In this document: positions 16,318 to 27,200 of the stretch, piece by piece
Layout of the letters: the number at the start of each line of letters is the position of its first letter
Numbering within the stretch: position 1 is the first letter of the stretch
DNA from: Thiohalocapsa sp. ML1
Lineage (GTDB): Bacteria; Pseudomonadota; Gammaproteobacteria; Chromatiales; Chromatiaceae
DNA: 55,973 nucleotides
Assembly: GCF_001469165.1 (NCBI RefSeq)
Contig: NZ_JABX01000039.1
Span: 1-55,973, forward strand
Direction: 5' to 3'
Translations under genes and position numbers: made by a program
Notes under the pieces: model-generated
Told to the model about the DNA's origin: nothing
Database searches by the model: none
The model's input: the letters and a program-made list of their open reading frames with translations, nothing else

Positions 16318-18345
16318 ATGCATCGAGACAGCGACCATCGCCCTCTGCCCCTGACCGGCGCGTCGACGCTGGCCGACCCCGGCCCGCGCGAGCTCGTCGT
16401 CATCGTGGATGACCAAAGCACGGGCCGCCGCGTGCTGGAGCGGCTGATCCACACCGTCGAGCGCGACCTGGACGTGCTGGTGTTTGCGGACGCGCCAACG
16501 GCGCTGGCCGCCATTGAGGCGCGCACCCCCGACCTAATCCTCACCGACTATCTGATGCCGGGCATGGACGGCATCAGCTTCATCCGCCGCGTGCGCGAGC
16601 TGCCCGATCTCGGCGACGTGCCCATCGTCGTCGTCACGGTGGTGGACGAGCGCGGCGTCCGCTATCGGGCGCTGGACGCGGGCGCCACGGACTTTCTGAA
16701 CCGGCCCATCGACGAGCACGAATGCCGCGCGCGCTGCCGCAATCTGCTGACGCTGCGCCGCCAGCAGCAGATTAGCCGCTGGCGGGCCGAGCGGCTGGCC
16801 GAGAGCGAGCGGCGCTTTCGCACCATGGCCGATGAGCTGCCGCTGATGATCTGGCTGCAGGAGGCGGGCAATGAGCCCGGCTTTGCCAATCGCGCCTGCC
16901 GCGACTTTTTCGGGCTGCCCGCCCCCGTCGGCGTCAAGGCCTGCTGGCAGGGCGGGCTGCACCCCGATGACCGGGACGCCTACCTGGCGGCCTTCGAAGC
17001 GCAGCGTGCCGCGCGGCAGCCCTTCCATGGGGAGTGCCGCATGCGCCGCGCGGATGGCGAGTGGCGCTGGCTCGAGTCCTTCGTGCGGCCCTTCTTCGGC
17101 GCCGATGGCGAGCCCGGCGGCGTCGTCGGCGCGAGCCTCGACATCACCGAGCGCAAGGCGGCGGAGGCGGCGCTCAAGGCGTCGCACCTGGAGCTGGAAC
17201 GGCACGGCGAGCAGCTCGCGCGGCTCGCCTCGCAGCTCACGCTCACCGAGCAGCGCGAGCGCAAGCGCCTCGCCAAGGTGCTGCACGATGAGCTGCAGCA
17301 GCTCCTGGTGGGGGCGAGCTTCGGCTTCGAGCGCATCGGGCGTGCCGCGAAGGGACAGCCCGAGTGTGCCGACCTCGCGGCCACCTTTGCCGACGTCGCC
17401 GACGCGCTGAAGGAGGCCATCGACGTGTCCCGCACCCTGGTGGCCGACCTGGCGCCGCTGATCCTGCATGAGGCGGGCCTGGCGGAGGCGCTCGACTGGC
17501 TGACGCGGCGCATGCGGGAACGCTACGGGCTTGAGGTCCGGCTGGACCTGCCGCAGCCCGTTGCGCCGCTGCCCGAGGATCTGCGCAGCCTGGTCTTCGA
17601 TGGCGTGCGTGAGGCGCTGCTCAATACCGTGAAGCACGCGCAGTGCAGCCACGCGTCGGTGGCCGTCTCCGAGCCCGGCGATGGCTGGCTCTGCGTGCGC
17701 ATCGAGGACGACGGCGTCGGCTTCGACGCCGCCGCGCAGGACTCCGGCGCCGCGTCACCCGCCGGCTTCGGGCTGTTTTCGATGCGCGAGCGGCTGCATG
17801 CCCTCGGTGGCCATGTGGTCATCGACAGCCGGTGCGGCCAGGGTACGCGGGTGACGCTCAGCGTGCCGCGGCCCAGCGCGACGGAGCAGCGCTCGCTCGA
17901 TCTGCCCGCGACGCCGGCGACGGCGACGGTGCCGGACGGCGAGCCCGCGCTTGCCGGCGACGGCGTGCTGCGCGTGCTGCTGGTGGACGATCACACCATG
18001 GTCCGCCGGGCGCTCGCCGCGACCCTGGAGGACGCGCCGGACGTGGTCATCGTCGGCGAGGCGGCCGATGGCCTGGACGCGGTGCACGCCGTGGAGCACC
18101 TGCAGCCGGATGTGGTGCTGATGGACTTCGCCATGCCGCGACTTGACGGGCTGGAGGCCACGCGGCGGATCAAGGCGCGCTGGCCCGGTGTCGGTATCAT
18201 CGGGTTGTCGATGTACGACGAGGCCGACCGCGCCGCGGCGATGATCGAGGCCGGCGCCAGTGCCTATTTGAGCAAGACCGGTGACATCGACGCGCTGCTC
18301 GCGACCATCCGCAGCGTGGGCGCGGGGCTTGCAGGCGCGGCTTAG
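16318..18345 (+). CDS. hybrid sensor: REC-PAS-HisKA_3 kinase-REC
   Basis: A 675-residue soluble signalling protein. An N-terminal receiver domain (LVVIVDDQ with the acceptor Asp in LILTDYLMPGMDG) is followed by a PAS/PAC domain (ESERRFRTMADELPLMIW to GASLDITERKAAE). Next come a NarX/DegS-type HisKA_3 dimerisation helix with phospho-His in RLAKVLHDELQQLL, and a HATPase_c domain (EALLNTVKHAQ, EDDGVGFD, GFGLFSMRERL). A second receiver follows (VLLVDDHTMVRRAL, acceptor Asp in VVLMDFAMPRLDG). There is no transmembrane segment and no LuxR-type HTH after the last receiver, so output must be through another protein. The start at MHRDSDHR is chosen over 16162 because nothing before it looks domain-like. 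Confidence 0.85.
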   Translation: MHRDSDHRPLPLTGASTLADPGPRELVVIVDDQSTGRRVLERLIHTVERDLDVLVFADAPTALAAIEARTPDLILTDYLMPGMDGISFIRRVRELPDLGDVPIVVVTVVDERGVRYRALDAGATDFLNRPIDEHECRARCRNLLTLRRQQQISRWRAERLAESERRFRTMADELPLMIWLQEAGNEPGFANRACRDFFGLPAPVGVKACWQGGLHPDDRDAYLAAFEAQRAARQPFHGECRMRRADGEWRWLESFVRPFFGADGEPGGVVGASLDITERKAAEAALKASHLELERHGEQLARLASQLTLTEQRERKRLAKVLHDELQQLLVGASFGFERIGRAAKGQPECADLAATFADVADALKEAIDVSRTLVADLAPLILHEAGLAEALDWLTRRMRERYGLEVRLDLPQPVAPLPEDLRSLVFDGVREALLNTVKHAQCSHASVAVSEPGDGWLCVRIEDDGVGFDAAAQDSGAASPAGFGLFSMRERLHALGGHVVIDSRCGQGTRVTLSVPRPSATEQRSLDLPATPATATVPDGEPALAGDGVLRVLLVDDHTMVRRALAATLEDAPDVVIVGEAADGLDAVHAVEHLQPDVVLMDFAMPRLDGLEATRRIKARWPGVGIIGLSMYDEADRAAAMIEAGASAYLSKTGDIDALLATIRSVGAGLAGAA

Positions 18346-18466
18346 CGGGCTCGGGCGACGCCAGCCGGGCACGTCGGCGCTGGGCAGTGTCGTGCCGTTC
18401 GGGGATCATCAGCGCATTGCGTGCCGGGCCGCGGGCCGCGGCGCATCCCGCTGGTGACCCCCCGCT

Positions 18467-19423
18467 ATGCCCGAGCATGATTTCCCCTTCGACCCGAGCT
18501 ATGGCTACGACCTGGCCGGTCTCCTCGCCATCGCCCCGCCGCCGGAGCCGGCGGGCTTCGTCGAGACCTGGCGGGCGCGGTATGCCGCGGCCCTTGCCAT
18601 CGACCCTGCCCCGCAGGTGCGCGTGAGTGCGGCGCGACGGCCCGGGTTTCGGGTGTTGGACGTCGAGTATCGCACCACCGACGGCTTTCCGATCCGTGGC
18701 TGGCTGCTGTTGCCCGAGGCCGCCTCGCCGCGGCTCGGCCTCATCCTCGGCCACGGCTACGGCGGCATCGAGGCCCCGGATTTTCCGCTGCCGCGTGCCG
18801 ACGCCGCCTATCTGATGCCCTGTTTCCGCGGGCTCTGCCGCAGCGCGCGCGCGCCCATCGCCACCGAGCCGCACTGGCATGTGCTGCATGACCTGGACAA
18901 GCTGGAGCGCTACATCCTGCGTGGTTGCGTGGAGGACCTCTGGACCGCGACGACGGCGCTGCTCATGCTCTGCCCGTGGCTGGCGGGGCGCATCGGCTAT
19001 CTCGGCATCAGCTTCGGCGGCGGCATCGGGGCGCTCGCGCTGCCGTGGGAGACCCGCATCGCGCGGGGGCACCTCAACGTGCCGACCTTCGGCCATCATC
19101 CGCTGCGCCAGACGCTGCCCTGTATCGGCAGCGCCGAGGCCGTGCAGCGCTTCGTGGCGGCGCATCCGGACGCGGCCGAGACCCTGCGCTGCTACGACGC
19201 GGCCGTCGCCGCGCGTCATCTCCGCCAGCCCATGCACTTGGCGCTGGCGCTGTTCGACCCGGTGGTGCCGCCGCCGGGGCAGTTCGCGATCTACAACGCG
19301 ATCCCGGGCGAGAAGGTGCGCTTCGTGCTGCCAGCCGGGCACTTTCCCTACCCGCGCCAGGCCGCGCGCGAAGCGGCGCTGCTCAAGTCGCTCGCGACCT
19401 TTTTCGCGCCGCTCGCGAGCTGA
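18467..19423 (+). CDS. acetylxylan esterase/cephalosporin deacetylase-like alpha/beta hydrolase
   Basis: A 318-residue alpha/beta hydrolase of the AXE1/dienelactone-hydrolase type. It has the oxyanion region LILGHGYGG, nucleophile elbow LGISFGGG, the acid residue in LALFDPVVPP, and the catalytic His in LPAGHFPYP. There is no signal peptide, so it is cytoplasmic. The substrate cannot be deduced. About 120 bases follow the sensor-kinase gene, and a second hydrolase follows. Confidence 0.78.
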   Translation: MPEHDFPFDPSYGYDLAGLLAIAPPPEPAGFVETWRARYAAALAIDPAPQVRVSAARRPGFRVLDVEYRTTDGFPIRGWLLLPEAASPRLGLILGHGYGGIEAPDFPLPRADAAYLMPCFRGLCRSARAPIATEPHWHVLHDLDKLERYILRGCVEDLWTATTALLMLCPWLAGRIGYLGISFGGGIGALALPWETRIARGHLNVPTFGHHPLRQTLPCIGSAEAVQRFVAAHPDAAETLRCYDAAVAARHLRQPMHLALALFDPVVPPPGQFAIYNAIPGEKVRFVLPAGHFPYPRQAAREAALLKSLATFFAPLAS

Positions 19424-19534
19424 CAGTGCCCGTGGACGCTGCTGTCATCAGCGGGTTACATTCGCCGGCTATGCTTGTGCGCTTTCAAGGTGGAGCCGGC
19501 TCCCGGCCGCCGTGTCTGCGAACTGGCGACGACG

Positions 19535-20263
19535 ATGAACCGCGAGTATCACCGCTGGCACAGCCCCCGACTGGGCCGCGATATGGAGTTGCTGGTCTTC
19601 GGCCACGCGGGGGCCAAGGTCCTGGTTTTTCCAACCCGCGACGGACGCTTCCACGAGTACGAAGACCTGCGCATGGTCGCCGCGCTTCGGCACAAGATCG
19701 ACGCGGGCCAGCTCCAGCTCTGGTGCGTGGACAGCGTCGACTGGGAGAGTTTCTATTGCTTCTGGTGCCATCCGGCGGACCGGGTGCGGCGGCACATCGC
19801 CTACGAGGACTATGTGCTGAACGAGGTGCTGCCGCTGATGCAGCAGCGCAATCCGCACCCCTGCACCATCTCCCACGGGCTGAGCTTGGGTGCGTTCCAT
19901 GCCGCGAATATCGCGTTTCGCCATCCGCATCTGTTCCGGAAGCTGGTCGCCTTCTCCGGGCGTTATGACCTGACGCTGAGTATCGAGCACTTTCGCGACC
20001 TGCTCGACGGCTGGCGCGACGAGAACGTCTATTTCCATACGCCGGCGCAGTACCTGCCGAACCTCCACTGCCCGTGGCGGCTCGATCAGTTGCGACGCAT
20101 GGACATCGTGCTGGTCATCGGCCGCGAGGACCCCTTTCTCGACAACAACCGCTGGATCAGCGGGGTGCTGTGGGAGAAGGGCGTGCGGCACGCGCGGCAC
20201 GAATGGGACGGCCGCGCGCACAGCGGTTATTACTGGCGGCGCATGGCGCCGCTCTACGTCTGA
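19535..20263 (+). CDS. esterase-family alpha/beta hydrolase
   Basis: A 242-residue protein of the putative esterase (PF00756-like) class. Near-complete catalytic apparatus is visible: SHGLSLGAFHAANIA as the nucleophile elbow, VIGREDPFLDNN with the acid, and HEWDGRAHSGYYWRRM with the His. The N-terminus REYHRWHSPRLGRDMELLVF is typical of the family. The start ATG at 19535 is preferred over the ORF start at 19475, whose first residues (rich in Pro/Arg) do not fit. The substrate is not known. Confidence 0.75.
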   Translation: MNREYHRWHSPRLGRDMELLVFGHAGAKVLVFPTRDGRFHEYEDLRMVAALRHKIDAGQLQLWCVDSVDWESFYCFWCHPADRVRRHIAYEDYVLNEVLPLMQQRNPHPCTISHGLSLGAFHAANIAFRHPHLFRKLVAFSGRYDLTLSIEHFRDLLDGWRDENVYFHTPAQYLPNLHCPWRLDQLRRMDIVLVIGREDPFLDNNRWISGVLWEKGVRHARHEWDGRAHSGYYWRRMAPLYV

Positions 20264-20273
20264 CCGCGCAAAC

Positions 20274-21560
<1,287 letters not shown>

Positions 21561-21660
21561 GGACGGCTGGACTCCGGGGTGATTGTGGAGCCGAGATTAT
21601 TCCCGTCCGCGCCGCGGCGGTATCGAATTCTATGGGGTGGGGGCGCTGACTGATGCCGGG

Positions 21661-21977
21661 GTACGCGGAGGGGCCGACTGAAGTCGGCGTACCCGGGGGG
21701 CCGACTGAAGTCGGCGTACCCAGGAGAGGCCGACTGAAGTCGGCGTACCCGGGAGAGGCCGACTGAAGTCGGCGTACCCAGGAGAGGCCGACTGAAGTCG
21801 GCGTACCCGGGAGAGGCCGACTGAAGTCGGCGTACCCGGGTGGGGCGACTGAAGTCGGCGTACCCGGGAGGGGCCGACTGAAGTCGGCGTACCCGGGGGG
21901 CCGACTGAAGTCGGCGTACCCGGGAGAGGCCGACTGAAGTCGGCGTACCCGGGTGGGGCGACTGAAGTCGGTGTAGG
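21661..21977. repeat. tandem array of 11 copies of a 29-bp hairpin unit
   Basis: The core GCCGACTGAAGTCGGC (arms GCCGACT/AGTCGGC, 2-base loop) is joined by GTACCCGGGAGAG-type linkers. I count 11 copies, with linkers varying between GGGAGAG, AGGAGAG, GGGGG and GGTGGG. The array lies just upstream of gltA in the intergenic space. A shorter array (6 copies) is at 27835-28012 and a single inverted copy at 55416-55431. At 22010-22045 the hairpins GCCGGATTCATCCGGC and GGCGACTTTAGTCGCC continue the series with different but still complementary arms. Confidence 0.9.
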
Positions 21978-22451
21978 TGGGGCGGGGCGCCTGGGTACGC
22001 CGGATTCATCCGGCCCTGGGGGACGGCGACTTTAGTCGCCGGCGTGGTCGCAGGCAGAGCCCCATGCGCCGCCGCGTGTCGTCCGGGTGTCAGCTTTTTT
22101 ACAGTCAGGGACTGAGTAAGACGCCGCTCGTCGTGTCATGCAAACCTTTGAACAGAATCAGGAAAATGCTGAGCGCTTGCGGCCTGTGCCGCGCAGCCCT
22201 GCGCTTTTTGTAAGGAAAAGGCTGACATCGAGCCCCCGCGGAGTGTAAAGCGCCCTGTAAAGTTCATCGCGGCGCCAGGCGGTCGTGCTGGTCGAATCCA
22301 GAAAAAATAATATAAAACAATAATCTAAGAATGCTGGCGTGTGTGTTGCGTGGCTTTGGGCGCTACGCCTTGGCGCCGGCTCGGTCACCAAATCCGAGCC
22401 CGCGCCAAAGCGGACGCGACACAGCATCCATCCCAGCACAGGACCCATAGC
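21978..22451. other. non-coding region with hairpins and an AT-rich leader
   Basis: Two further hairpins lie at about 22010-22045. The part from 22080 to 22330 is less GC-rich, with an AT-rich patch AAAAAATAATATAAAACAAT (22302-22321) that would suit a promoter for the PEP-CTERM-like gene. I see no supported gene here. Confidence 0.45.
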
Positions 22452-23270
22452 ATGCATCAGATCTCCGCACCCACCGGCGACACCGGCGACACCACCGCCG
22501 CAGACGCCCTCGACACCCAGCTCAGCGCCTACGGCCAGCGCGCCGGGCGTCGCCGCCGCAAGGCCGGCGCCGCGGAGGTGCTGGGCTACACCGCCGCCGC
22601 CGGCGGGCTCGCCTTTGCCGGCGGGGATGCCCTGGGCGCCATCGTGCATAATACGACTGGCACCGCTTTCGCCGTTAATGACAGTATCTCATCTCCGCAA
22701 CTTGATCTCGATGGCGCGGGCAATGCTGATTGGGGGCTCTTCTTGGGCGACGTCTACTTTTCCGGGAGCTACTTTTATGCCTTCGCATCCCATTCAAACG
22801 CCGGCCCAGGCTCGACTGTTGCAAGCGGCGGTGCGGCGCTTAAACTCTCGCCTGGTTTTGTCGTCGGCCCAACCTTGGCATCAGGTGGGTTTTCTAATGG
22901 CGGCGCGGATTGGTACATCAATCTTATCGGCAGTGCTAATGGCCCGTTCTTCAACGGCACGACCGGTTACCTGGGGCTGCGCTTCGAGGGCGACACGGGC
23001 ACCGTCGCTACCCAATATGCGTGGGTGAAGGTCTCGTTCGCCTGGCAGGCCCCGAGTGCCCTGACGATGAACATCCTGGAATGGGCCTATGACAACAGCG
23101 GCGCGTCCATCGCCGTCGGCGACACCGGCCAGCCGACGGATGTACCGGTGCCCGCCACCCCGCTCCTGACCCTGCTCGGCCTGGGCGCCGTGGGTCTCTC
23201 GGCCTATCGCCGCCGGCGCGAAGCGGGCCTGAAGCGGCTGGCGGCGGAGCAGGAGGGCGCCGCGGCCTGA
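22452..23270 (+). CDS. secreted protein with PEP-CTERM-like sorting signal
   Basis: A 272-residue protein. The C-terminus has a short Pro motif VPVPATP, a hydrophobic helix LLTLLGLGAVGLSAY and a basic tail RRRREAG, the tripartite layout of PEP-CTERM/exosortase substrates with the motif slightly off consensus. The export signal is not at the very N-terminus. About 30 residues precede GRRRRKAGAAEVLGYTAAAG, which looks like a delayed, possibly twin-arginine-type signal with hydrophobic core. The middle is rich in Gly, Ser and Asn (DWGLFLGDVYFSGS, GADWYINLIGSANG), typical of exported beta-rich adhesion or matrix proteins. No enzymatic domain was seen. No exosortase gene lies in the window. Confidence 0.7.
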   Translation: MHQISAPTGDTGDTTAADALDTQLSAYGQRAGRRRRKAGAAEVLGYTAAAGGLAFAGGDALGAIVHNTTGTAFAVNDSISSPQLDLDGAGNADWGLFLGDVYFSGSYFYAFASHSNAGPGSTVASGGAALKLSPGFVVGPTLASGGFSNGGADWYINLIGSANGPFFNGTTGYLGLRFEGDTGTVATQYAWVKVSFAWQAPSALTMNILEWAYDNSGASIAVGDTGQPTDVPVPATPLLTLLGLGAVGLSAYRRRREAGLKRLAAEQEGAAA

Positions 23271-23510
23271 GCCCGGTCGCCGCGCCGGGAGGGCCGGCTG
23301 ACCGGGAGCGCCGGCTTTCAGCCGGCGTTGGCTGCCGCGGCCTCGATGCCCGGGAGCGCCGGCTGCCTAGCCGGCTGCACCCGCCGCGGGCTCGCTGCGA
23401 GCGGTGTGTTGCTCCAAGGCGCGCAGCCCAAGCCGAACCGCCGCGACGCCCTCGGCGCGGCATCGAGCCGCGACGAGGGCGGGCCGGCTGAAAGCCGGCG
23501 GTCCCCGGGG
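23271..23510. repeat. cluster of GCCGGC-type hairpins
   Basis: Several inverted repeats follow the PEP-CTERM-like gene, including GCCGGCTTTCAGCCGGC near 23311 and GGCCGGCTGAAAGCCGGC near 23485. They may act as terminator for the upstream gene and mark repeat insertion. No gene is seen. Confidence 0.6.
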
Positions 23511-23762
23511 TCAGTCCGCCGGCAGCTCGTCGCCGGGCCGCGGCGGCTCTGGGCCGATACGGCGCAGCACGTCCAGGAACCGGGCCTGGTCGGCGCGGGC
23601 GGCACGCTCGGTGAAGACCTCCTCGGCCGCGAGCGCGGCGACCTTTTCGGCCAGCGCGGTGTTGATGAATTGGTTCAGGCTGACGCCGTCGCGCGCCGCG
23701 GCACGGCGGGCGGCGGCGAGGATGCTGGCGGGTGCCTTCAGTGGGTAATTGCTCTTGCTCAT
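23511..23762 (-). CDS. ribbon-helix-helix antitoxin
   Basis: An 83-residue protein. MSKSNYPLKAPASILAAARR followed by DGVSLNQFINTALAEKVAAL is the pattern of HicB-like or CopG ribbon-helix-helix proteins that act as antitoxins and autorepressors. It follows the PIN-domain toxin gene with a 25-base gap, the reverse of the common antitoxin-first order. The partner assignment comes from position. Confidence 0.75.
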   Translation of the reverse strand: MSKSNYPLKAPASILAAARRAAARDGVSLNQFINTALAEKVAALAAEEVFTERAARADQARFLDVLRRIGPEPPRPGDELPAD

Positions 23763-23787
23763 GGGCTCGGGCCTCAGCTCGCGCGGG

Positions 23788-24237
23788 TCATCGAATCGGC
23801 CCCTCATGAATCCAGCCGGCGCGCAGCCGGCGGGCAACATCGGCCGGCCGGCAGGTCTGGATGCCGAAGCGCATCGGAACCGGACCGAAATCCTGAAGGT
23901 TGAAGGTGACGAGGTGTGTGGCGCCGGCGTTGGCCGCGGCCTCCAGCACCATATCGTCGTCTCGGTCTCGAAGCTGCGGCCGCCACAGGTACCAAATGTC
24001 GACGCGGACGAGCACCGAGGCCAGTTGATCCAGGATCGTGTCGATATCGTGCACCGTGGCGCCGGCCCGCAGCAGCGTCGTCTCGCGCTTGAGCACGGCT
24101 TCGTACTCCAGGAACAGCGGCACCGACGCGGCGGCCGCAATCGCGCCGAGGCCCACCGACTCCAGCAGGTAGCGCGACGCGCCCGTCGCGCTCATCACGC
24201 CGGCGGCGACCACGTCGGTATCCAACACCAGCAACAT
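23788..24237 (-). CDS. PIN-domain toxin (PIN_3, putative VapC-like)
   Basis: A 149-residue PIN domain protein. MLLVLDTDVVAAGVMSATGASR holds the first Asp, a central Glu follows in PLFLEYEAVLKRE, then RDRDDDMVLEAAANAGATHLVTFN holds the paired Asp and the C-terminal Asn position. It belongs to the 'putative toxin, PIN family' group of RNases. The start is ATG at 24237; an alternative ATG lies at about 24249 (MLWHMLLV). It is divergent from the phosphodiesterase-TPR gene, with fewer than 40 bases between the starts. Confidence 0.8.
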   Translation of the reverse strand: MLLVLDTDVVAAGVMSATGASRYLLESVGLGAIAAAASVPLFLEYEAVLKRETTLLRAGATVHDIDTILDQLASVLVRVDIWYLWRPQLRDRDDDMVLEAAANAGATHLVTFNLQDFGPVPMRFGIQTCRPADVARRLRAGWIHEGPIR

Positions 24238-24275
24238 ATGCCATAGCATATCGGCAGATGAGAGGATCGCAACCC

Positions 24276-27200
24276 ATGACGCGCAAGCTCCTACTGATCG
24301 GCTGGGACGCCGCCGACTGGAAGACCATCGACCGCCTGGTGGACCAGGGCGACATGCCCATCCTGAAGGGCCTGATCGAGCGCGGCACCCGCGGCAACCT
24401 GACCACCCTGCACCCGGTGCTCTCACCAATGCTCTGGACCAGCATCGCCACCGGCAAGCGGCCCTTCAAGCACGGCATCCACGGCTTCGCCGAGCCGGAC
24501 CCCAAGGGCGGCGCGCGGGCCATCAGCAACCTGGGGCGCAGCACCAAGGCGGTCTGGAACATCCTGAACCAGAGCGGCCTGCGCTCCAACGTCATCGGCT
24601 GGTGGCCGAGCCATCCGGTGGAGCGGATCAACGGCGTCATGGTCTCGGACATGTACCAGAAGGCGCCGAAGGTGGAGCACGGCCCCGGTCAGCCGTGGCC
24701 GCTGCGCCCGGAGACGGTGTGGCCCGAGCGCCTTGCGCAGACCTTGGCCGAGTTCCGCGTGCGCCCGGAGGAGCTGGGCGCCGATGTGCTGGAGCCCTTC
24801 ATCCCCAAGCTCCAGGAGATCGACCTCGAGAAGGACAAGCGCCCCATCGGCGTGGCGAAGATCCTGGCCGAGACCGCGAGCATCCATGCCTGCGCCGATT
24901 GGGTGATGGACCGCGAGCCCTGGGACTTCATGGCCGTCTATTTCGATGCCATCGACCATTTCGGCCATGGCTTCATGAAGTACCACCACCCGCGCCAGGA
25001 CTGGATTCCGGAGCGGGACTTCGAGCTCTATTCGAACATCATCGACATGGGCTATCGGTTCCATGACCTGATGCTCGGGCAGACCCTGTCCAAGATCGAC
25101 CTGAACCAGACCACGGTGGTCATCTGCTCGGATCACGGCTTCCACCCGGATCATCTGCGCCCCCGCGCCATCCCCAAGGAGCCCGCGGGCCCCGCGGTGG
25201 AGCACCGCGAGCACGGCGTCTTTCTCATTGCCGGCCCCGGCATCCGGAAGGATGCCCTGATCCATGGCGCGACCCTGTTGGACGTGACCCCGACCATCCT
25301 GACCGTCTTCGGGCTGCCGGTGGGCGAGGACATGGACGGCGAGCCGCTGCTGGAGTGCTTCGAGCCCCAAGGGGAACAGTTGCCGGAGGTGGAGTGGGTG
25401 GAGAGCTGGGATGCCATCCCGGGCGACGACGGCCGCCACCCGGAGGCCAAGGAGATGCCGGGCGGCGACGACGCCGAGACCATGCAGCAGTTGGTCGACC
25501 TCGGCTACATCGAGCGGCCGGACGTGGACAAGTCCGAGGCCCAGCGCCAGACCCAGCGCGAGCTGGACTTCAACCTGGCGGAGTCCCTGATGGACGCCGG
25601 GCGCTTCGCGCATGCCATCGACATCCTGGAGCGGCTGTGGAGGGACTGGCCCATGGAGCACCGCTTCGGGGTCCGACTCGCCTACTGCGCGCAGATGCTG
25701 GGACAGACCGGGTTCCAGCGCCAGATCGTCGAGGCCCTGTTGGAGCGCCGCAAGCAGGAGGCCGACGCCGCCCGCGAGCACCTGAAGGCGTTCCACGCCG
25801 TGCTGAAGCAGCGCAAGGCCGAGCGCGGCGAGGACGCCGCGGACGAGGCCGAGCTGGAGCAGGCCGCCGCCGATGAGGCCGAGGCCGAGCGCCTGCGCCA
25901 ATCCCTCGAGACACCCGAGGAGGCGGACGCCGAGAAGCCCCCGCTGATGTCGGTGAAGGAGCGCGAGCAGTACCTGAACCTGCGCGCCAAGGCCCAGTTC
26001 AGCCCGTACTTCATGCACTACCTGCTCGGCAACGTGCTGTTCGACGAGGGCCAGTACGACGAGGCGCTGGCCGTGCTCGCCAAGGCCGAGCAGGCGAGCC
26101 CCAAGTCCGTGCGGCTGCTGACCCTGATCGGGCGGGTGTACCTGGAGATGCGCCGGCCGGACGACGCCGAGCAGACCTTCGGCAAGGTCATCGGCTTCGA
26201 CCCGCTCAACCCCGATGCGCACCTGGGCCTGACCCGGGTCGCGCTGGCCCGCGGGCAGTTCCAGCGTGCGGCGCAGCTCGGGCTCAAGACCGTCGGCCTG
26301 CGCTATCACTTCCCGTGGGCACACCATTACCTCGGCGTTGCGCTGGAGGGCCTCGCGCGCTACCGCCAGGCGGTGCAGGCCTTCGAGGTGGCCGTCTCGC
26401 AGAACCCGAACCTGCTCGACGCCCATCGCCGCCTGGAGCACCTGTACAGCCACGTGCTCGGCGGCTCACCGGCGGCCCGCGCCAAGGCCGAGGAGCGCAC
26501 CCGCGCCATCGCCGAGATCGGCGAACGCATCGAGCAGCACCGCGCCCGGCGTGCCGGCGCGGTGCCGAAGGTGGACGGCGCAGCGGACGTCGCGCCCATC
26601 GAGCTGGACGACCCGAACGCACCCAAGCCCGAGGACCCGGTGCTGGCTCAGAACCCCTGCGACATCGTCGTCGTCTCCGGCCTGCCGCGCTCCGGCACCA
26701 GCATGATGATGCAGATGCTCAGCGCAGGCGGCATCGCGCCGCTCACCGACGGCGAGCGTACCGCCGACGGCGACAACCCCAAGGGCTACTTCGAGTACGA
26801 GCCCGCCAAGCGCCTGATGACCGACCGCACCTGGCTGCCGGCGGCCGACGGCAAGGCGGTGAAGATCATCGCCCAGCTCTTGCCCTACCTCCCGCCGAAG
26901 CCGCACCAGTTCAAGGTGATCTTCATGGAGCGGGATCTGGACGAGGTGGCGGCCTCCCAGGACGTGATGCTCGCGAACCTGGACAAGCAAGGCGCACGGC
27001 TGCCCAAGGACAAGCTCAAACAGGCCTATGCCGGCCAGATCGCCGGGCTGAAGCGCCTCCTGGGTCAGCACGGCAGCGTCGCGACGCTGTGGCTGAACCA
27101 CGCCGAGGTGCTGGCCGAGCCCGAGAAGATGGCGCGTCGGGTCGCGCTGTTCCTGGGGCCTGTCGGCGGGCCTCTGGGCAATGAACCGCTGGATGAGCAC

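Noticed and set aside
21661-21977. CRISPR array
   Set aside because: The repeat is a hairpin with 9-13 base near-constant linkers instead of unique spacers, and no cas gene is nearby.
24423-26453. A 676-codon open frame on the minus strand opposite the phosphodiesterase-TPR gene
   Set aside because: It mirrors the codon structure of the real gene on the plus strand, has His/Arg/Leu-rich composition without any domain, and exists because of high third-position GC.
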